A stretch of DNA of 64,000 nt from Pelobates cultripes. Lineage: Eukaryota; Chordata; Amphibia; Anura; Pelobatidae. Below the pieces are notes generated by a model that saw nothing but the letters and a program-made list of their open reading frames with translations, was not told where the DNA came from and ran no database searches. A program made the translations under genes and the position numbers. The stretch covers positions 117,822,880 through 117,886,879 of the forward strand of contig OW240915.1 of assembly GCA_933207985.1 (NCBI GenBank), given 5' to 3'. Numbering within the stretch: the first letter of the stretch is position 1; each line of letters begins with the position of its first letter. Positions 1 through 10,999 of this stretch are shown here, one piece after another.

Positions 1-567
1 ACACAATGGGAGCGAGATCTGGGGGAGGAACTTGAGGGAGTGGAGTGGCAGGAGATTTGGGAGGCTAGCAGAACAACCTCGGTATGTGTAACATTACAAG
101 AACAATCCTTTAAAATGTTGTTCCGGTGGTACACGACCCCAGTTAAATTATTTAAAATGCGCAAAACCACCACGGATGACTGTTGGCGAGGATGCGGGAA
201 CAAGGGGACCTACTTGCATATGTGGTGGGAATGCCTGAAACTTAAGGGATTTTGGGGGGCCGTAAAGGACCTTCTGACCCAGGTTTTCTCTAGGGCCCCA
301 GATTTAGATCCCTGGGTATATCTCCTCGGTAGGTCAGTGAACGGATGGACGAGACAGGAACAGACACTAATTCATAAGCTCACTTTGGCAGCTAGGAGAG
401 CGATAGCATACACCTGGTTAAAACCAGAAGCACCACCAATGGCAAGTGTATACTCACGGATAAGAGAGGTGAGACTTATGGATGACTTGACAGCTAGACT
501 ACGAGGATCCTTGGGAACATTTCAGAAGGTTTGGGAGCCATGGGATGGGAGCCCGCTAGGGGCTTAG
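1..567 (+). pseudogene. L1 ORF2 C-terminal fragment (retrotransposon reverse transcriptase protein)
   Basis: The frame is open from the left window edge to a stop at 565-567, so the gene is cut by the window rather than by mutation. The product holds the C-terminal Cys/His-type segment of L1 ORF2p (CWRGC, then HMWWEC about 15 residues later), downstream of where the endonuclease and reverse transcriptase domains would lie. A diverged equivalent occurs at 3460-3832 (CWRCGF then HIWWDH), supporting the family call. ORF2p nicks target DNA and copies its own RNA in the nucleus. With only the last ~190 residues visible I cannot tell whether the full element is intact; the hAT insertion in its 3' UTR suggests it is old. 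Confidence 0.75.
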
Positions 568-1011
568 GTGGTATGGAGGAGCTTTGGAGGGGTGGAGGGG
601 GGGCATGTGTCCCGCGCCCTGTCCCTTCCCCTGGCTCCCCCTCCCTCGCGGCCTTCTCCTAGGTGTCTCATTGCCCGCATTGTAAGGAGTCTTACTTACT
701 CTTTTCTTTCCTATACTCTATTCTTGTCTCTTACACTCTCCTATGGTTCGCCACCATGACCCTTTCTCGTAGGGTAAGGTGCCGAACTTAGTATGGTACC
801 ACTTCTGATGCACCTAAAACATGTGATAGAGCATCCTACTTATCTCCTGGGATGCGAATTATGGGAGTAGGGTACCTAGGCTAAGGATATGGTGCTAACT
901 TGAGTTTGACGCGAAGCTCCAGGGTGAACATGTACTACACCTATACAGGGATGTCCCTGTACTATTTGGAAGAAAGGCAACGACCTTAGTATATATGTAT
1001 GTGTGTGTGTA
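568..1011 (+). other. L1 3' UTR-like spacer
   Basis: No coding potential. It links the ORF2 stop to the TG microsatellite and is best read as the 3' UTR of the preceding L1. Confidence 0.45.
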
Positions 1012-1049
1012 TGTGTGTGCAGGGCAGGTGCAAAGAATTTTGGGTACAT

Positions 1050-1570
1050 AGGCGAAGATGCATTTTTCCTCCCCCACCCCCCCCACCCCAAAACATATTC
1101 GCCCATGTGCCTCTTAACCTCCCTTTTGTGTTTCTTATCCCGTCTTTTAAATATCTGACTCCATTTAGTGTATTTTATCTCCTATTTTTGCCTTTGTGTG
1201 TCTCCTATCTCTCCTCTTTGTGTCTTTTATTCTTCCCAGCTCCTTTGTGTGTCTCTTTCCTTCTCAAGCCCCGCTGTGTGTTTCTTTTACATCCAGCCCC
1301 TCTCCCTGTCCCTTAATGGTCCCCTCCCTTTTCTGACCCTTACTGTTCCTCTCCCTTCTCTCCTCCTTTCCCTGTTCCTCAGTGTTCCTTTCCCTTCCCC
1401 CCTCCTTTCCCTCCTTAGTGTTCCTCTCCTCTGTTCCCTGTCGTTTAGTGTTCCTCTCCCCCCTCCCTCCTTTTCCTGTACCTTAGGGTATCTCTCCCCT
1501 CTTCTCCATGTCCCTTGGTGCACCACCCACCCCCATAGTGGTCTCCTCCCCTTCCTGGTGTGCCTCCTAC
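1050..1570. repeat. Decayed pyrimidine-rich tandem array
   Basis: The + strand is almost pure C and T with recurrent TTAGTGTTCCTCTCCC-like units of roughly 35-45 bases. Apparent ORFs on both strands here are products of low complexity. Confidence 0.6.
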
Positions 1571-1675
1571 CTTTCTTGTAGCGTGGCTGAGCGGAGCGAA
1601 TCCCGGTACAGTGAGCTTTTCCTGTCAGTCCTGCTAGGTACAGGAAACAGACAGGGGTGTAGAAACACTGACAGT

Positions 1676-2012
1676 CACACACACTCAATGACAAACACAC
1701 AGACATCTCTGACAGCCAGACTCACTTATCTGACACTCATTCATTGACAGACACACAAACACTGACAGACTCATTGACAAACACACACACACTCACAGAC
1801 ACTGACAGACACATGTACTCACATACACACACACACATACACATACACACACACATACACATACACATACACACATACACACACACACACACATACTGAC
1901 AGACAGACACACTCACTCACACACTGACAGACACAGACACACATACACACACACACTGACAGATACACACACACACACTGACAGACACACTCACTCACAT
2001 GCACACACACAC
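1676..2012. repeat. CA-rich microsatellite with interspersed CTGACAGA units
   Basis: Runs of CA alternate with CACTGACAGACA motifs for over 300 bases. This is simple-sequence DNA inside the hAT element. Confidence 0.85.
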
Positions 2013-2120
2013 TAACAGTAATTAATCATCTAAATGAAATTAAAATTTCCCACCCAGCCTCCCTACCTGGAGAGCTGGCGTGGGTCTCTCATTGGTGGTC
2101 CAGTGGGGCTGCTGGGAGGC

Positions 2121-2293
2121 GTGCGGCTGAACTGGATGCCGAGTTGGCGAGGGAGCTCTGATCTCTCTGATCTGCTCCCTCGCAGGCTGTTTACTGATGC
2201 CGCGGGAGCCGGAATATGACGTCATCAGTAAGCAGCCTGCGAGGGAGCAGATCAGAGAGATCAGAGCTCCCTCGGCATCCAGTTCAGCCGCAC
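2121..2293. repeat. Large imperfect palindrome inside the hAT element
   Basis: The left arm (about 2121-2199) reads GCGGCTGAACTGGATGCC, then GAGCTCTGATCTCTCTGATC. Its reverse complement appears at about 2222-2293, leaving a loop of roughly 22 bases. The stem exceeds 70 base pairs with few mismatches. Confidence 0.85.
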
Positions 2294-2415
2294 ACCGCGC
2301 CGGGGATCCAGGAGGTGACCTAGCAGAAGGGAGCACTTCCCTCCTGCCGGTCACTGGAATTTTGCGCCCCCTGAGCTGGTGCGCCCTAAGGCGGCCGCCT
2401 TATGGACGCGCCGGC

Positions 2416-2419
<4 letters not shown>

Positions 2420-2462
<43 letters not shown>

Positions 2463-2463
2463 T
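2420..2463. repeat. (TG)n/(TA)n microsatellite
   Basis: An uninterrupted TG run followed by TATATATA. It continues the TG tract left of the hAT insertion and holds its right-hand target-site duplication. Confidence 0.85.
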
Positions 2464-2639
2464 AGGCTGTACAAGCCATAATCCAGTTACTCTCATGCTA
2501 TTATGTATATAAAAATGTGCTGTATTAACTGCCATACGTTGGAATGCTATGAAATGCCTGTAATTGCTGTTATGGCTCTGCACGCTAACTGGTTAATGTG
2601 CGCACATATAAAATAAAGAATTTTAAAAAAAAAATCATA

Positions 2640-4250
2640 GAAACTTAGAAATCACCTTTTGGGGAAGAATAAATGTGATTAATTCATATGTAATACCAAA
2701 ATGGAACTATATGTTCCAAATGCTACCACTCCACATATCGAACTATTGGCTTGAATTGATACAAAAAGGGTTTTACTCAATATATTTGGAAAGGTAAGAA
2801 ACCAAGATTGAAGCAGTCAGTACTTACACAAAAAGCAAATAAAGGCGGACTTGCCTATCCGTTAATAACAAATAACTATAAAGCAGTTATAATTCTGCAT
2901 ATTTATAGAATGCAAGTAGAAGATAATAAAAATGAAGGATGATATAAGATGGAAACAGATACAGGTAAAGTTCATAATTTGGATTGCTTAATTTGGAACA
3001 TGGATAAATCTAATAAAAAAGAATACTCCAATGTTATATTAACACGTTTAATAAACAGTTGGGTTAAAATAAAGAAAGTATTAAATATTGAAAAAAGAGC
3101 TCCAAGCTATTTAGAGTTAAACACTGTGGAAAAACAAGTAGAAGATTTAAGGATTGGAAACAAGCAGAGATTCTACGATTGGCAAAATTATAGACAGACG
3201 GAACAATTAAAACCTTTGTTCAAATAACACTGGAGTATAGCCTTGCATCTAAAGAGTTGTTTAATTTCTTAAGACTTAAAAGCTATATGATGACTCACTT
3301 AATCACATCAAAGTCTAAGTTGAGTAATTTGATAAATTTATTATTTAGTTCAAAAAGAATAGACAAACCACTATCTAAGGCCTAAGTCCTAAGTAATATA
3401 AGTGTTAAAGACATAATACCCACAACTGTATCAGCTTGGAAAAAAGATCTTAACATCAACATAAATTTGAAATATTGGAGTTCTTCAATGGTGGAAGTCA
3501 CAAAGATCATATACTCCTTAAATTTGTTAGAAACCCACTTCAAAGTCTTAAACAGATGGTACTTAGTACCGGATAAACTAAATAAAATATATCCTTCAAT
3601 AAATCATGTATGTTGGAGATGCGGCTTTGAAACGGGCACTTCTAATCATATATGGTGGGACCACCACAAATTGAAAAACTTATGGTCAAGAATACAAAGG
3701 TTTATATTTGTAGATCTGAAACTTGGGTTGAGGATTTCCCCAGAGGTCATTTTGCTTCATTTAAACTGGCCATCAATGTCGTACGCATCCAAATCTATTC
3801 TTACTCACCTCTTTAAGGTTAATGCTGAGTAAACAAAAATTAAGTAAAAATGTATCTAAATGGTCGAAATGTTTGAAATTAGTTAACAGAGAAGATATGT
3901 GTTAAGTCAAAAGTTTTATTGAATTGGAATAATAACCGTTAAATTGCAAATATTTTGGACACTGGTAATTTCAGCTTTGTCTAGATTGCTCCTTCCACCC
4001 TACTAGACCTAATTCTCTCAAAATCCAACTCTGTTGCAATGTTGTGTATTGTATTGTCTTGTAAACTTGTTTAAATGAATGTATTGTAAGTTATGTGAAT
4101 GTATTACGTTTGTTTGTATGTCTTTACCTTCTATGTAAGAATTCTATATCAATGGAAGATTTGATTATATCTACTAAAGTGTAAAGGAATATGGGTAGTA
4201 TTGTTATTTAAAAAGAAATGTTTGAATAAAAATTAATCAATTTTTTTTTT
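2640..4250 (+). mobile_element. Second L1-clade LINE, 5'-truncated 3' end
   Basis: ORF2 sequence from about 2690 to 3832 is followed by a 400-base AT-rich 3' UTR ending in a T-rich/A-rich tail near 4220-4255. The element begins inside ORF2, the usual result of incomplete LINE reverse transcription. It lies directly after the poly(A) of the first L1. Confidence 0.65.
2690..3832 (+). pseudogene. L1 ORF2 C-terminal region, frameshifted
   Basis: Coding similarity runs through at least three frames. One segment near 2710-2900 encodes a YWLELIQKG / YIWKGKKPR-like stretch, 2949-3227 is an open 92-codon stretch, and 3467-3832 encodes the C-terminal Cys-rich segment (CWRCGF, HIWWDH). This order (post-RT linker, then Cys motif) is that of L1 ORF2p. 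The same Cys segment closes the fragment at 1-567, but the two differ too much to be recent copies of one element. Frameshifts and an internal stop around 3385 make it non-functional. Confidence 0.75.
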
Positions 4251-4416
4251 AAATAATTAACATTTACTTAACAGCTATAAGCTTTCTATAAACAAAAAAA
4301 ACCACACAGATCCAAAGTGACCACTCAGTCTATTCGCAATGACTTGCAATGATTCACATCTGCTGCCTTCGAGCCTTCATTTCTGCAAATTTATCGATTA
4401 CTTAATCAAAGCCAAT

Positions 4417-4812
4417 CTATTCATGCTCAATTGATTCATGCTCATGTCTATTTTGGAAAGGTTCACTTCCCCTCTTAATAAGGTCCACTCTTAAAACATC
4501 TGGAACTGGCCAAGCAGCAACATCAGAATAAACTGACAGTCGAACAGTCTCCTCTTCTTCTTCTTCATCATCATCATCGTCAGAGTCTTGCTGATGCAGG
4601 CTTCTGCTGGCATCTCCATCGTCTACATCACTTTCACCGCTTGAAGATAAAACGATCTTCTCCAATTCTTGTGCTTTCACATATGAAGCTTCTTGAGAAG
4701 ATACTTCAGGCATTTCACCTCTGGATTCAACAGACTGAATGTCTTCAGCACTTTCTCCTACTGCGGTAGATGTTGAAGGTGCAACATATTTTAAAATTAA
4801 TCCAGACATCAC
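4417..4812 (-). pseudogene. Remnant of a ZMYM/TTF-finger type hAT transposase, N-terminal part
   Basis: The 131-residue frame has a Ser/Glu-rich beginning, a long acidic run (about residues 75-90, DDDDD then EEEEE) and the motif AAWPVPDVLRVDLIKRG near its end. A 'D-x-x-x-WP ... R-x-x-x-I/V-x-R-G' segment of this kind sits just upstream of the TTF-type zinc finger in hAT transposases related to ZMYM1. After it the frame ends without the zinc finger, catalytic core or dimerisation domain. I infer a 5' transposase remnant of the surrounding hAT element. A low-complexity acidic host protein is the alternative, but no splice signals or neighbouring exon support that. Confidence 0.4.
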
Positions 4813-5013
4813 CTCAGCTGACTTTTCTCTTGTCTTCTTAATTTTTCATTGCTGAGACCCGCTTGGTCAATTTCGCTTCATATTGGTGTCTTCTGCAGAA
4901 AAATACTAAATTTATTTTGGTTCTAGGGTTCGCTAGTGCAATATCCATCTTAGATTTCCCATCTTGGCATACCATTTGTAAAAGTAGACAACCCAGGGTA
5001 TTTAAATAGTATA

Positions 5014-5722
5014 TTTTATAGTCACCCAGACCACTTCAGCTCAATCAAGTGGTCTGGGTGCCAGGTCCCCAAGATTTTAACCCTCCAGATGTAAACATAG
5101 CAGTTTCAGAGAAACTGCTATGTTTATATAGCAGGGTTAATCCAACCTCTAGTGGCTGTCTTCCTGACAGCCGCTAGAGGCGCTTCTGCAATGCTGGATG
5201 CAAAAATTGCATCCAGCTTGCAGAACGTCCATAGGAAAGCATTAAGAAATGCTTTCCTATGGACTGTCTAAATGTGCGCGCACCTCTTGCTGCGCATGTG
5301 CATTCGGCTCCACTCTGGAGCTGACGTTGGCGGGGGAGGAGAGGTCACCAGTGCCGAGGGAGCTCAGCGCTGGATTAAGGTAAGTGGCTGAAGGGGTTTT
5401 AACCCCTTAAAATCCATTCAGCTACTTACCTTTCTCCAGCGTCGGCGCTGGTAACCTCTCCTCCCCTGCCGTCAGATCCGCATGCGCGGCAAGAGCCGCG
5501 TGCGCATTCAAACTGCCCATAGGAAAGCATTACTCAATGCTTTCCTATGGACGTCCAGTGTCTTCTCATGGTGAGTTTTACAGTGAGAATTGTGGAAGCT
5601 CCTCTAGCGGCTGTCAGTGAGACAGCCACTAGAGGCTGGATTAACCCTCAGTGAAACGTATGTTTTCAGCTGCAGGGTTAAAACTAGAGGGACATAGCAC
5701 CCAGACCACTTCATTGAGCTGA
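5014..5722. mobile_element. Palindromic (fold-back) MITE of the TTAA-like frog family
   Basis: The outer ends are inverted copies (CACCCAGACCACTTCAGCTC near 5023; the reverse complement ends near 5720), and symmetry continues inward to a centre near 5400 (AAGGGGTTTTAACCCCTT). Local hairpins are nested in each arm, for example CATAGCAGTTTCAGAGAAACTG at 5097-5125 and AGTGGCTGTC/GACAGCCGCTA near 5152. A second, half-length copy lies at 40082-40400. No coding capacity. Confidence 0.7.
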
Positions 5723-5949
5723 TCCTTAGAAATACGATAGGAAAGGGATTTGAGTTCAAAAGATGTAGCGGCTAGGGCAGAGGTTTTGTAGAAGGGGGCC
5801 AGGGCAGGGGTTTTGTATAAATGCGCCAGTTTTGTAGAAGGGGAAGATCACTGCTTTTGGAGAAAGGGGCTGGTGAGAAACTTCTAGAAAACTCCTCCCC
5901 TGCCCCTTTCTACAAAGCCCCTGGTCTCACCCCTTCTAGAAAACCCCTG

Positions 5950-6850
5950 CCCTTCGCCCTTCTTATAAAAACCCTGCACACTGATCACATAAATTTCATA
6001 CACTCCCTCCACATAAAAACCAGCTCCCCGATCACATAAATTTCATACACTCCCTACAAATAAAAACCCTGCACACCCCCCTTAATTAAAAAAAAACACC
6101 TGCACACCCCCATTAATAAAAAACCATGCACAACCCCCTTAATAGAAAAAACCTGCACATCCCCTTAATAAAAAACAAAAACTTTCACAACCTTCCTTAA
6201 TAACAAAAAACCTGCACACCCCCTTAATAAAAACCCCGCACCTCAATCACATAAATTTCATACGCTCCCTACACATAAAAACCCTGCACACACCCCTTAA
6301 TAAAAAACAAACCTGCACACCCCCTTAATTAAAAAAACCTGCACACCCCCTTATAAAAAAAAACTTTCACAACCCCCCAATAACAAAAAAAAAGCACAAC
6401 CCTAATAAAAACCCTGCACACCCCCTTAATAAAAAATCTGCAGTGCACATCCTCCCTAATAAATAAAATACTGCATCGGTAACCCCCTTAATTAAAAAAA
6501 AACCCTGCACCCCCTTTAATTAAACCTACCTTAAATAAACCTCCCCGGCTGCACCCCCTTTAATTAATCCACCCCACCCCTTTAATTAATCCACCCCCTT
6601 TAATTAAAACATCCACCTTTAATTCTTTAATCCCCTTTAATTCTCTAATTAATCCACCCCCTCTTTAATCCATACCCCTTTAATGAATCCACCCCTTTAC
6701 TTAAACCTCCCCTTTAATTCTTTTTAATCCACCCCCTCTTTAATTAATCCACCCCCTTAATCCACCCCTTCTAATTAATCCACCCCCCTTTAATTAATCC
6801 ACCCCCCTTTAATTAATCCACCCCCTTTTAAACCTCCATCCACCCCCCTT
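5950..6850. repeat. Decayed C-rich minisatellite
   Basis: Tandem but irregular units of about 25-30 bases, CCTGCACACCCCCTTAATAAA, grade around 6520 into shorter TTTAATTAATCCACCCC units. Unit length and sequence drift steadily along the array. Confidence 0.85.
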
Positions 6851-7194
6851 TAATTCAGCCCCTGACATAAAATAACTACTTACATTTTGATGATGCCTCA
6901 CCGCCCGGAAATGGATCCTTTTGCTGAAGATCCATGAAGGCAGACTGACGGCGCTGCGCACGTCGTCATCTCCTCATCACAGAAGAAGTCCCACCGGGCC
7001 GCAAAGGTGCTGCGACTGTGCGCAGCATAATGATGGGGGGTGACACATGACACTGGAAGTCATGGCCTCCCTAGTCAGTGGCACCCGGGGCAGGCTAACC
7101 CCGCCCACCCTTAGTATGCCACTGTCTCCAATCAAATCCAAATTATTTTCTTAAAATGTCCAATTCATACCATGGTATAAAAAAATTGAAGAAC

Positions 7195-8690
7195 TTGAGG
7201 GGACGGAGCTTAGCCACTGGACACGACGGTCACACAGTCGATGGGCTCCGTTTTAAACAATAATATAACTGTGGATATGGGCAAAAATATAAATCCGATA
7301 AGTTAACCACATAGCCTTCATTCACCATGGGCCGCAAAACTAAAAAACCGAAGTCGGACAAACAGAGAACAAGCATCAATATCGGGGATCTCCTCCGATA
7401 AACGCAAGGCGCGTATGAGCCCAAAATGGCTGACGACCTCAAGGACTTAACTGACTCATCGGAGGACCTAGACCTGAACGAGTGTCCATGTGGAATTCTG
7501 CCTCGGCCATGGCCAATTCCTACCACCGGGGAGTACGAGTGGCAGCGCGACTCAGGGAGATGTTGGGCAGCCTCCAGAATACCCTGCAGATATACTGCCT
7601 TGCTGCCCAGTGACCTCACAGGCCTAGTGTGCCGTCTTGGGGACATGGAGACTACCATGACACAACACACGGAATCTATTGCAGACCTCCAGGGAGAAAT
7701 ACAAGGGTTAAAGAAGCAGCAATCACTCTTGGACCAGTCGTTTGCCATGCTTGAAGATGCAATGCCCCGCAACAACCATAAGGTCAGAGGGGTGCAAGAA
7801 GAGGTTCCTGCAGCGGAACTTACACACTTTATCAGGCGACTATTTGGAGCACTGATGGCCCTGAAACGAGCCAAGGTGGTAACTCTAGACGGGATATTCA
7901 GAGTCCCAAAACCTTGAGGAGCACCTGAAATGCCCCGCTTGATATCCGCAACAGCACGGACAAGCAAGCAGTTTAAATGAATCATCATTCTCATTCTATG
8001 CTGACCTCTGATAATTTATAGTGGAGGAGGTACATGCAGCCCATCACGGCCCTACTAAGAAGCCACGGCATGCCATACAAGTGGAGCTCCCCAAGAGCAC
8101 TGCAAGTCACACAAGGAGACAAGACCTGCTCGGTGTCTGACCTATATGGGGCAAACACCCTCCTGCACCAGCTGGGAATATCGGAGAACACCCTGCCTCA
8201 ACTGGGAACTGGTGGGACTAACCCTGTTAAGCACAGCTGGGACCTGGGGACAGTCAAGCCATTTGTGCCACAGAGAGCAACATCATCGGTATATGCCTCA
8301 GCCACCATCTGAGATTACAGGGCTATCGCTTAAACCAAAACTCTCTCCTACCCAGGACTGAAACTCAATGCGGTTCGAAGTTGACTTTTATTTCTGTTGA
8401 ACGTTTTCCTTTTATTACTATAATTTAAGCTCACTGCACTCTGACCCACAGTCAATACTCCTACCACTCCTCCCCCCCCAATCTTCCATTAGCTAAACCG
8501 AACTGGGGTGTTACGCTCCAGATCTGGATGCCCCTAGCCACCACTCTGTCGCGCTGTACATCAGCCAGACAACCAGCACTCCCGAATAGCAAAGCCACCT
8601 AGAAATATTGCCATACCCAAACAGATGATCCCCCTGTGACCCATCCAACACTTTTTGCCCTTTGAATAAAATATTTGATTAAATAGTTTT
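7195..8690 (+). mobile_element. L1-clade LINE 5' end (5' UTR plus ORF1)
   Basis: Begins near GGGGACGGAGCTTAGCCA, a sequence type also seen at 56447 (GGGGGGCCTAGCCAGC) and typical of frog L1 5' UTRs. A broken ORF1 follows from 7327. No ORF2 follows; sequence past 8690 is L1 on the opposite strand, so the element is truncated or rearranged. Confidence 0.6.
7327..8310 (+). pseudogene. L1 ORF1 (RNA-binding chaperone protein), broken
   Basis: ATG at 7327 starts a basic N-terminus (MGRKTKKPKSDKQR) that hits a stop at 7399-7401. The frame then shifts and continues at 7426-7917 with a heptad-like segment (THTESIADLQGEIQGLKKQ-type spacing, ~residues 85-115 of that piece) and the RRM-region signature of L1 ORF1 (DGIFRVPKP). 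A last segment at 8034-8312 matches the C-terminal domain (PITALLRSHGMPY then LLHQLGIS). ORF1p trimers coat L1 RNA. The order N-basic, coiled coil, RRM, C-terminal domain is preserved, but at least one stop and two frameshifts make it a pseudogene. The 254-residue frame on the other strand is its shadow. Confidence 0.7.
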
Positions 8691-8699
8691 AGTATTAAA

Positions 8700-9100
8700 G
8701 TTGTGTGCTCTAGTTGAAATTCGTTCATTTTAATTTTCATAGATGAGATATTTGCAGCAGGAGACGAAGGAGGTTTAATTTTGTTACTCTGAGAATATAT
8801 AATTCTTTTGTTAATTTGTTTAGGTTTTTATTATTTTATTTTTTTTAAATATGAAACCCTCTGTATGAAATGTCCTTTTAATAAGGCTTTGTGGTCATTC
8901 CATATTGGTTCTTGTGATACTTTTGATTCCAGATTTTCATTAAAAAAATGTATTACAGAAAGACTCTAAATGTAATGTATTTGGGGCATGGTCAGACCAA
9001 TTAATTCTAAACTATGATTTATTTAATCAGTTAACAGCAACATGATGATACATATAATAAAAATAAATAAAAATTAGGGGATATCTCATAATGAAATAAA
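8700..9100 (-). pseudogene. Antisense L1 ORF2 endonuclease/linker fragment
   Basis: On the minus strand, sequence at about 8980-9005 encodes NWSDHAPN, the conserved SDH end of the L1 apurinic-type endonuclease domain. Reading on toward 8700 gives the linker (KALLRGHFI- and KELYILRV-like stretches), broken by stops. It is the left end of an antisense L1 whose ORF1 pieces lie at 11760-16770 behind several later insertions. Confidence 0.55.
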
Positions 9101-9109
9101 AATAAATGA

Positions 9110-10218
9110 AGACACCCTGGGTGTCTTTAAGGGAAACCGCCGTTTAGTTCACCTTCCCCTTTCACAATATCAGTAATCCATTCGCATCAATGTGTAATAC
9201 ACGAACCATAACCAGGGGAAGCGGTAATCTCCCGACCGGGATCCTTGAAAGGCTCCAACCTCCCGAACGGAACTCCACGAACTGCTGCTACCCGCCGAAC
9301 AACGATATCCACCAAGCGGCTTTCGGTTCCAATCAGCAGTCTCTAAACGCAAATAATAAATCCCCCCAATAACGAGACAGAAGCTCCGCATTGAGGGTCA
9401 TACAGGATCTGGTTTTACTGTGGGCTACCTGCCCGTATTTATGCAGGCTCCCACTTGGTGGACACTCCCCTAGGGGACCAAATGGGAGACTGGAATTACA
9501 GACGGACATGAAGACATTCCAGACATACAGTCACAGCTTTTACCCACAATGCATAATGGTTTCCTCCCCTCTGCCCTGGAGATAATTGAGAAGTAATTCA
9601 ATTATCTCCAGGACAAAAACAATCGCCATCTTAAATATAAAACCAGAAAATACATAAAAATACATAACTTTAGAATAACCGAATATTTCCCATTCGCATC
9701 ACATATCCCCAGATAGCCTGGATCTGAGTGCATATTAGCGAATAGCGCTCAGATCCCACACACACCGTTCAATCGCCATGGAGTCAAAGTTTTTAGTCTT
9801 TCGGTATACGAATGACTCCATGGGAAGGCTATCTGGGTTAAGTCCTTTCGTGTGTTGCAAACCAGCCAGGCGATCCGTTATTTCAGCGGTGTTTGGCAGA
9901 CAAAGTGTCCATTTTTAGTTCCATGAAAATAGAGCTGAACACCGCTGGGCTTTCGCGTGGTTTAAAATGGCCGCTGTCTCGTGGTCGACATACGAACGAT
10001 GAGCACCCTGAATTCGGTTTAATTGAGAAGTGTCTGCGGTTAACCACAACGTTCTAATTGGGATCAATAGGTTAACCAGCAGCACATGTCTCTCCTGGGT
10101 GGCCGTCCGTTCGGTAAAAACAGTCATTCGTATGGCTGGGCTATAGGAAACAGCCATTTACACGAACGGGGCAGAAGCAGACGAATCCACCGCAATAAAT
10201 AGACAGATGGTTCTGTCA
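9110..10218 (-). mobile_element. Solo LTR related to the 23.2-27.9 kb LTR family, antisense
   Basis: Read on the minus strand, it shares an ordered series of blocks with the LTR at 23156-24376: a GCGGTTAACC block, GGCCATTTTAAA, CACCGCTGA, the GCTATCTGGG block, GAGATAATTGA, a CTCCCATTTGGTCCCCTAGG block, and a TATA-like CATAAATA followed by CCCTCAATGCGGAGC. It ends near TTCTGTCACA (10218). Ends are approximate, and I did not find a target-site duplication. Confidence 0.7.
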
Positions 10219-10495
10219 CATAAATATTTGCCAAAATAGATCCTTAAGAGGGGAAATTAAGACTTTCCCATCTTCTATATTAAACAGTCTCATAATGGAA
10301 TGTGGGGATATCGAATTATAAATAAATGTAATATTCTCATTACTTCATGAGAGTTAAAAACTATAAAATAAATTTTATTATTCAAATCAAGTTAAACTTA
10401 TCAATGAAATAAAACCATGTGGTTTATGTATATTTAATCTAATTATATTCAGCTATTTTATAATGTTATCCTAAAGGTATTAGGAGAGAGTAAGG

Positions 10496-10994
10496 TGTCA
10501 GGATTACTGTTTGATCCAGCACGTAGAACTGTATAGCACGGATGACAAATAATGTATTTCCGGTCCTTAGAATGGCTGGATTTAACGTACATAGAATAGT
10601 CATAAATACTAGCTGAGGTCAGAGAACCCAGAAAGGGACGCAGCAATGAGGAAAGCCAGGAGTCAGGATACCAGAATATAGAGAAGTCAAATAAACAAAG
10701 CCAAAGTCAAAAATCAGGTAGAAAACTATAAACCGTTAACGCGCTCTCAGACAACCACAAGGGAAAACATGACAGGGCGCTGAGCAGGATGAGAACTGGG
10801 CCTAAATACCCCTCCTCTAGATCTGATAGGCTGTAACCGACCTTTGACCCCAAAGTCAGTTACCAGGTTTCATTTGCATAATTGCTGCTCAGCATTAACC
10901 CTTCTGTGTATTAGGTTGCTGCTTGGCACAACTTTCTCCTGTGTGGACAGTAAATGTCATTAACCACATTTTTATAATGGATGAATATGTGACA
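10496..10994 (-). mobile_element. Solo LTR of a Ty3/gypsy family, antisense
   Basis: 499 bases beginning TGTCAGGATTAC and ending ATGTGACA, so TG...CA on both strands, flanked by a perfect 5-bp duplication TAAGG (10491-10495 and 10995-10999). The sequence matches the LTRs of the gypsy element at 13595-16625. It is the product of LTR-LTR recombination. Confidence 0.9.
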
Positions 10995-10999
10995 TAAGG

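Larger units (their letters stand above)
1020..2419. mobile_element. Non-autonomous hAT element with internal simple-repeat arrays
   Basis: The left end starts CAGGGCAGGTGCAAAG and the right end, read on the other strand, starts CAGGGCCGGCGCGTCC. Both have the CAGGG start typical of hAT elements in frogs. TGTGTGTG flanks both sides (1012-1019 and 2420-2427), an 8-bp duplication expected for hAT, although it lies in a microsatellite and so is weaker evidence than usual. No transposase is present. Inside are a pyrimidine-rich array, a CA-rich array and a large palindrome, all listed separately. Confidence 0.65.
1..2634 (+). mobile_element. L1-clade LINE, 3' part, split by a hAT insertion
   Basis: The end of an L1-type ORF2 (1-567) is followed by untranslated sequence (568-1011), a TG microsatellite and, beyond a nested hAT element at 1020-2419, a final segment (2464-2634) ending in AATAAA and a run of about ten A. 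The tail is what a target-primed LINE leaves behind, so I read both flanks as one insertion whose 3' UTR microsatellite was later hit by the hAT element. The link between the two flanks is an inference from position and the microsatellite, not from an alignment. Confidence 0.6.
4267..7124 (-). mobile_element. Decayed hAT-like composite element
   Basis: The right end, read on the minus strand, starts CAGTGGCATACTAAGG at 7124. It resembles two other termini in this window, CAGGGGCGTACCTAGAG (33891 onward) and CAGTGGCGTACACATG (39922 onward), which points to one hAT family. The minus strand carries a transposase N-terminal remnant at 4417-4812. The TTTGTAGAAGGGG motifs near 5790-5950 recur at 34030-34096 in the other copy. 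A palindromic MITE and a C-rich array lie inside. I did not find the left terminus, so that boundary is uncertain. Confidence 0.4.

Noticed and set aside
1588..1606. tRNA-Leu A-box-like GTAGCGTGGCTGAGCGG
   Set aside because: No B box, cloverleaf or poly(A) follows, so neither a tRNA gene nor a SINE can be supported.
999..1706. Overlapping frames of 105-139 codons on both strands
   Set aside because: Pyrimidine-rich low-complexity DNA without any motif.
7230..7994. 254-codon minus-strand frame
   Set aside because: It lies opposite L1 ORF1, whose plus-strand reading has recognisable motifs; the minus frame matches nothing.
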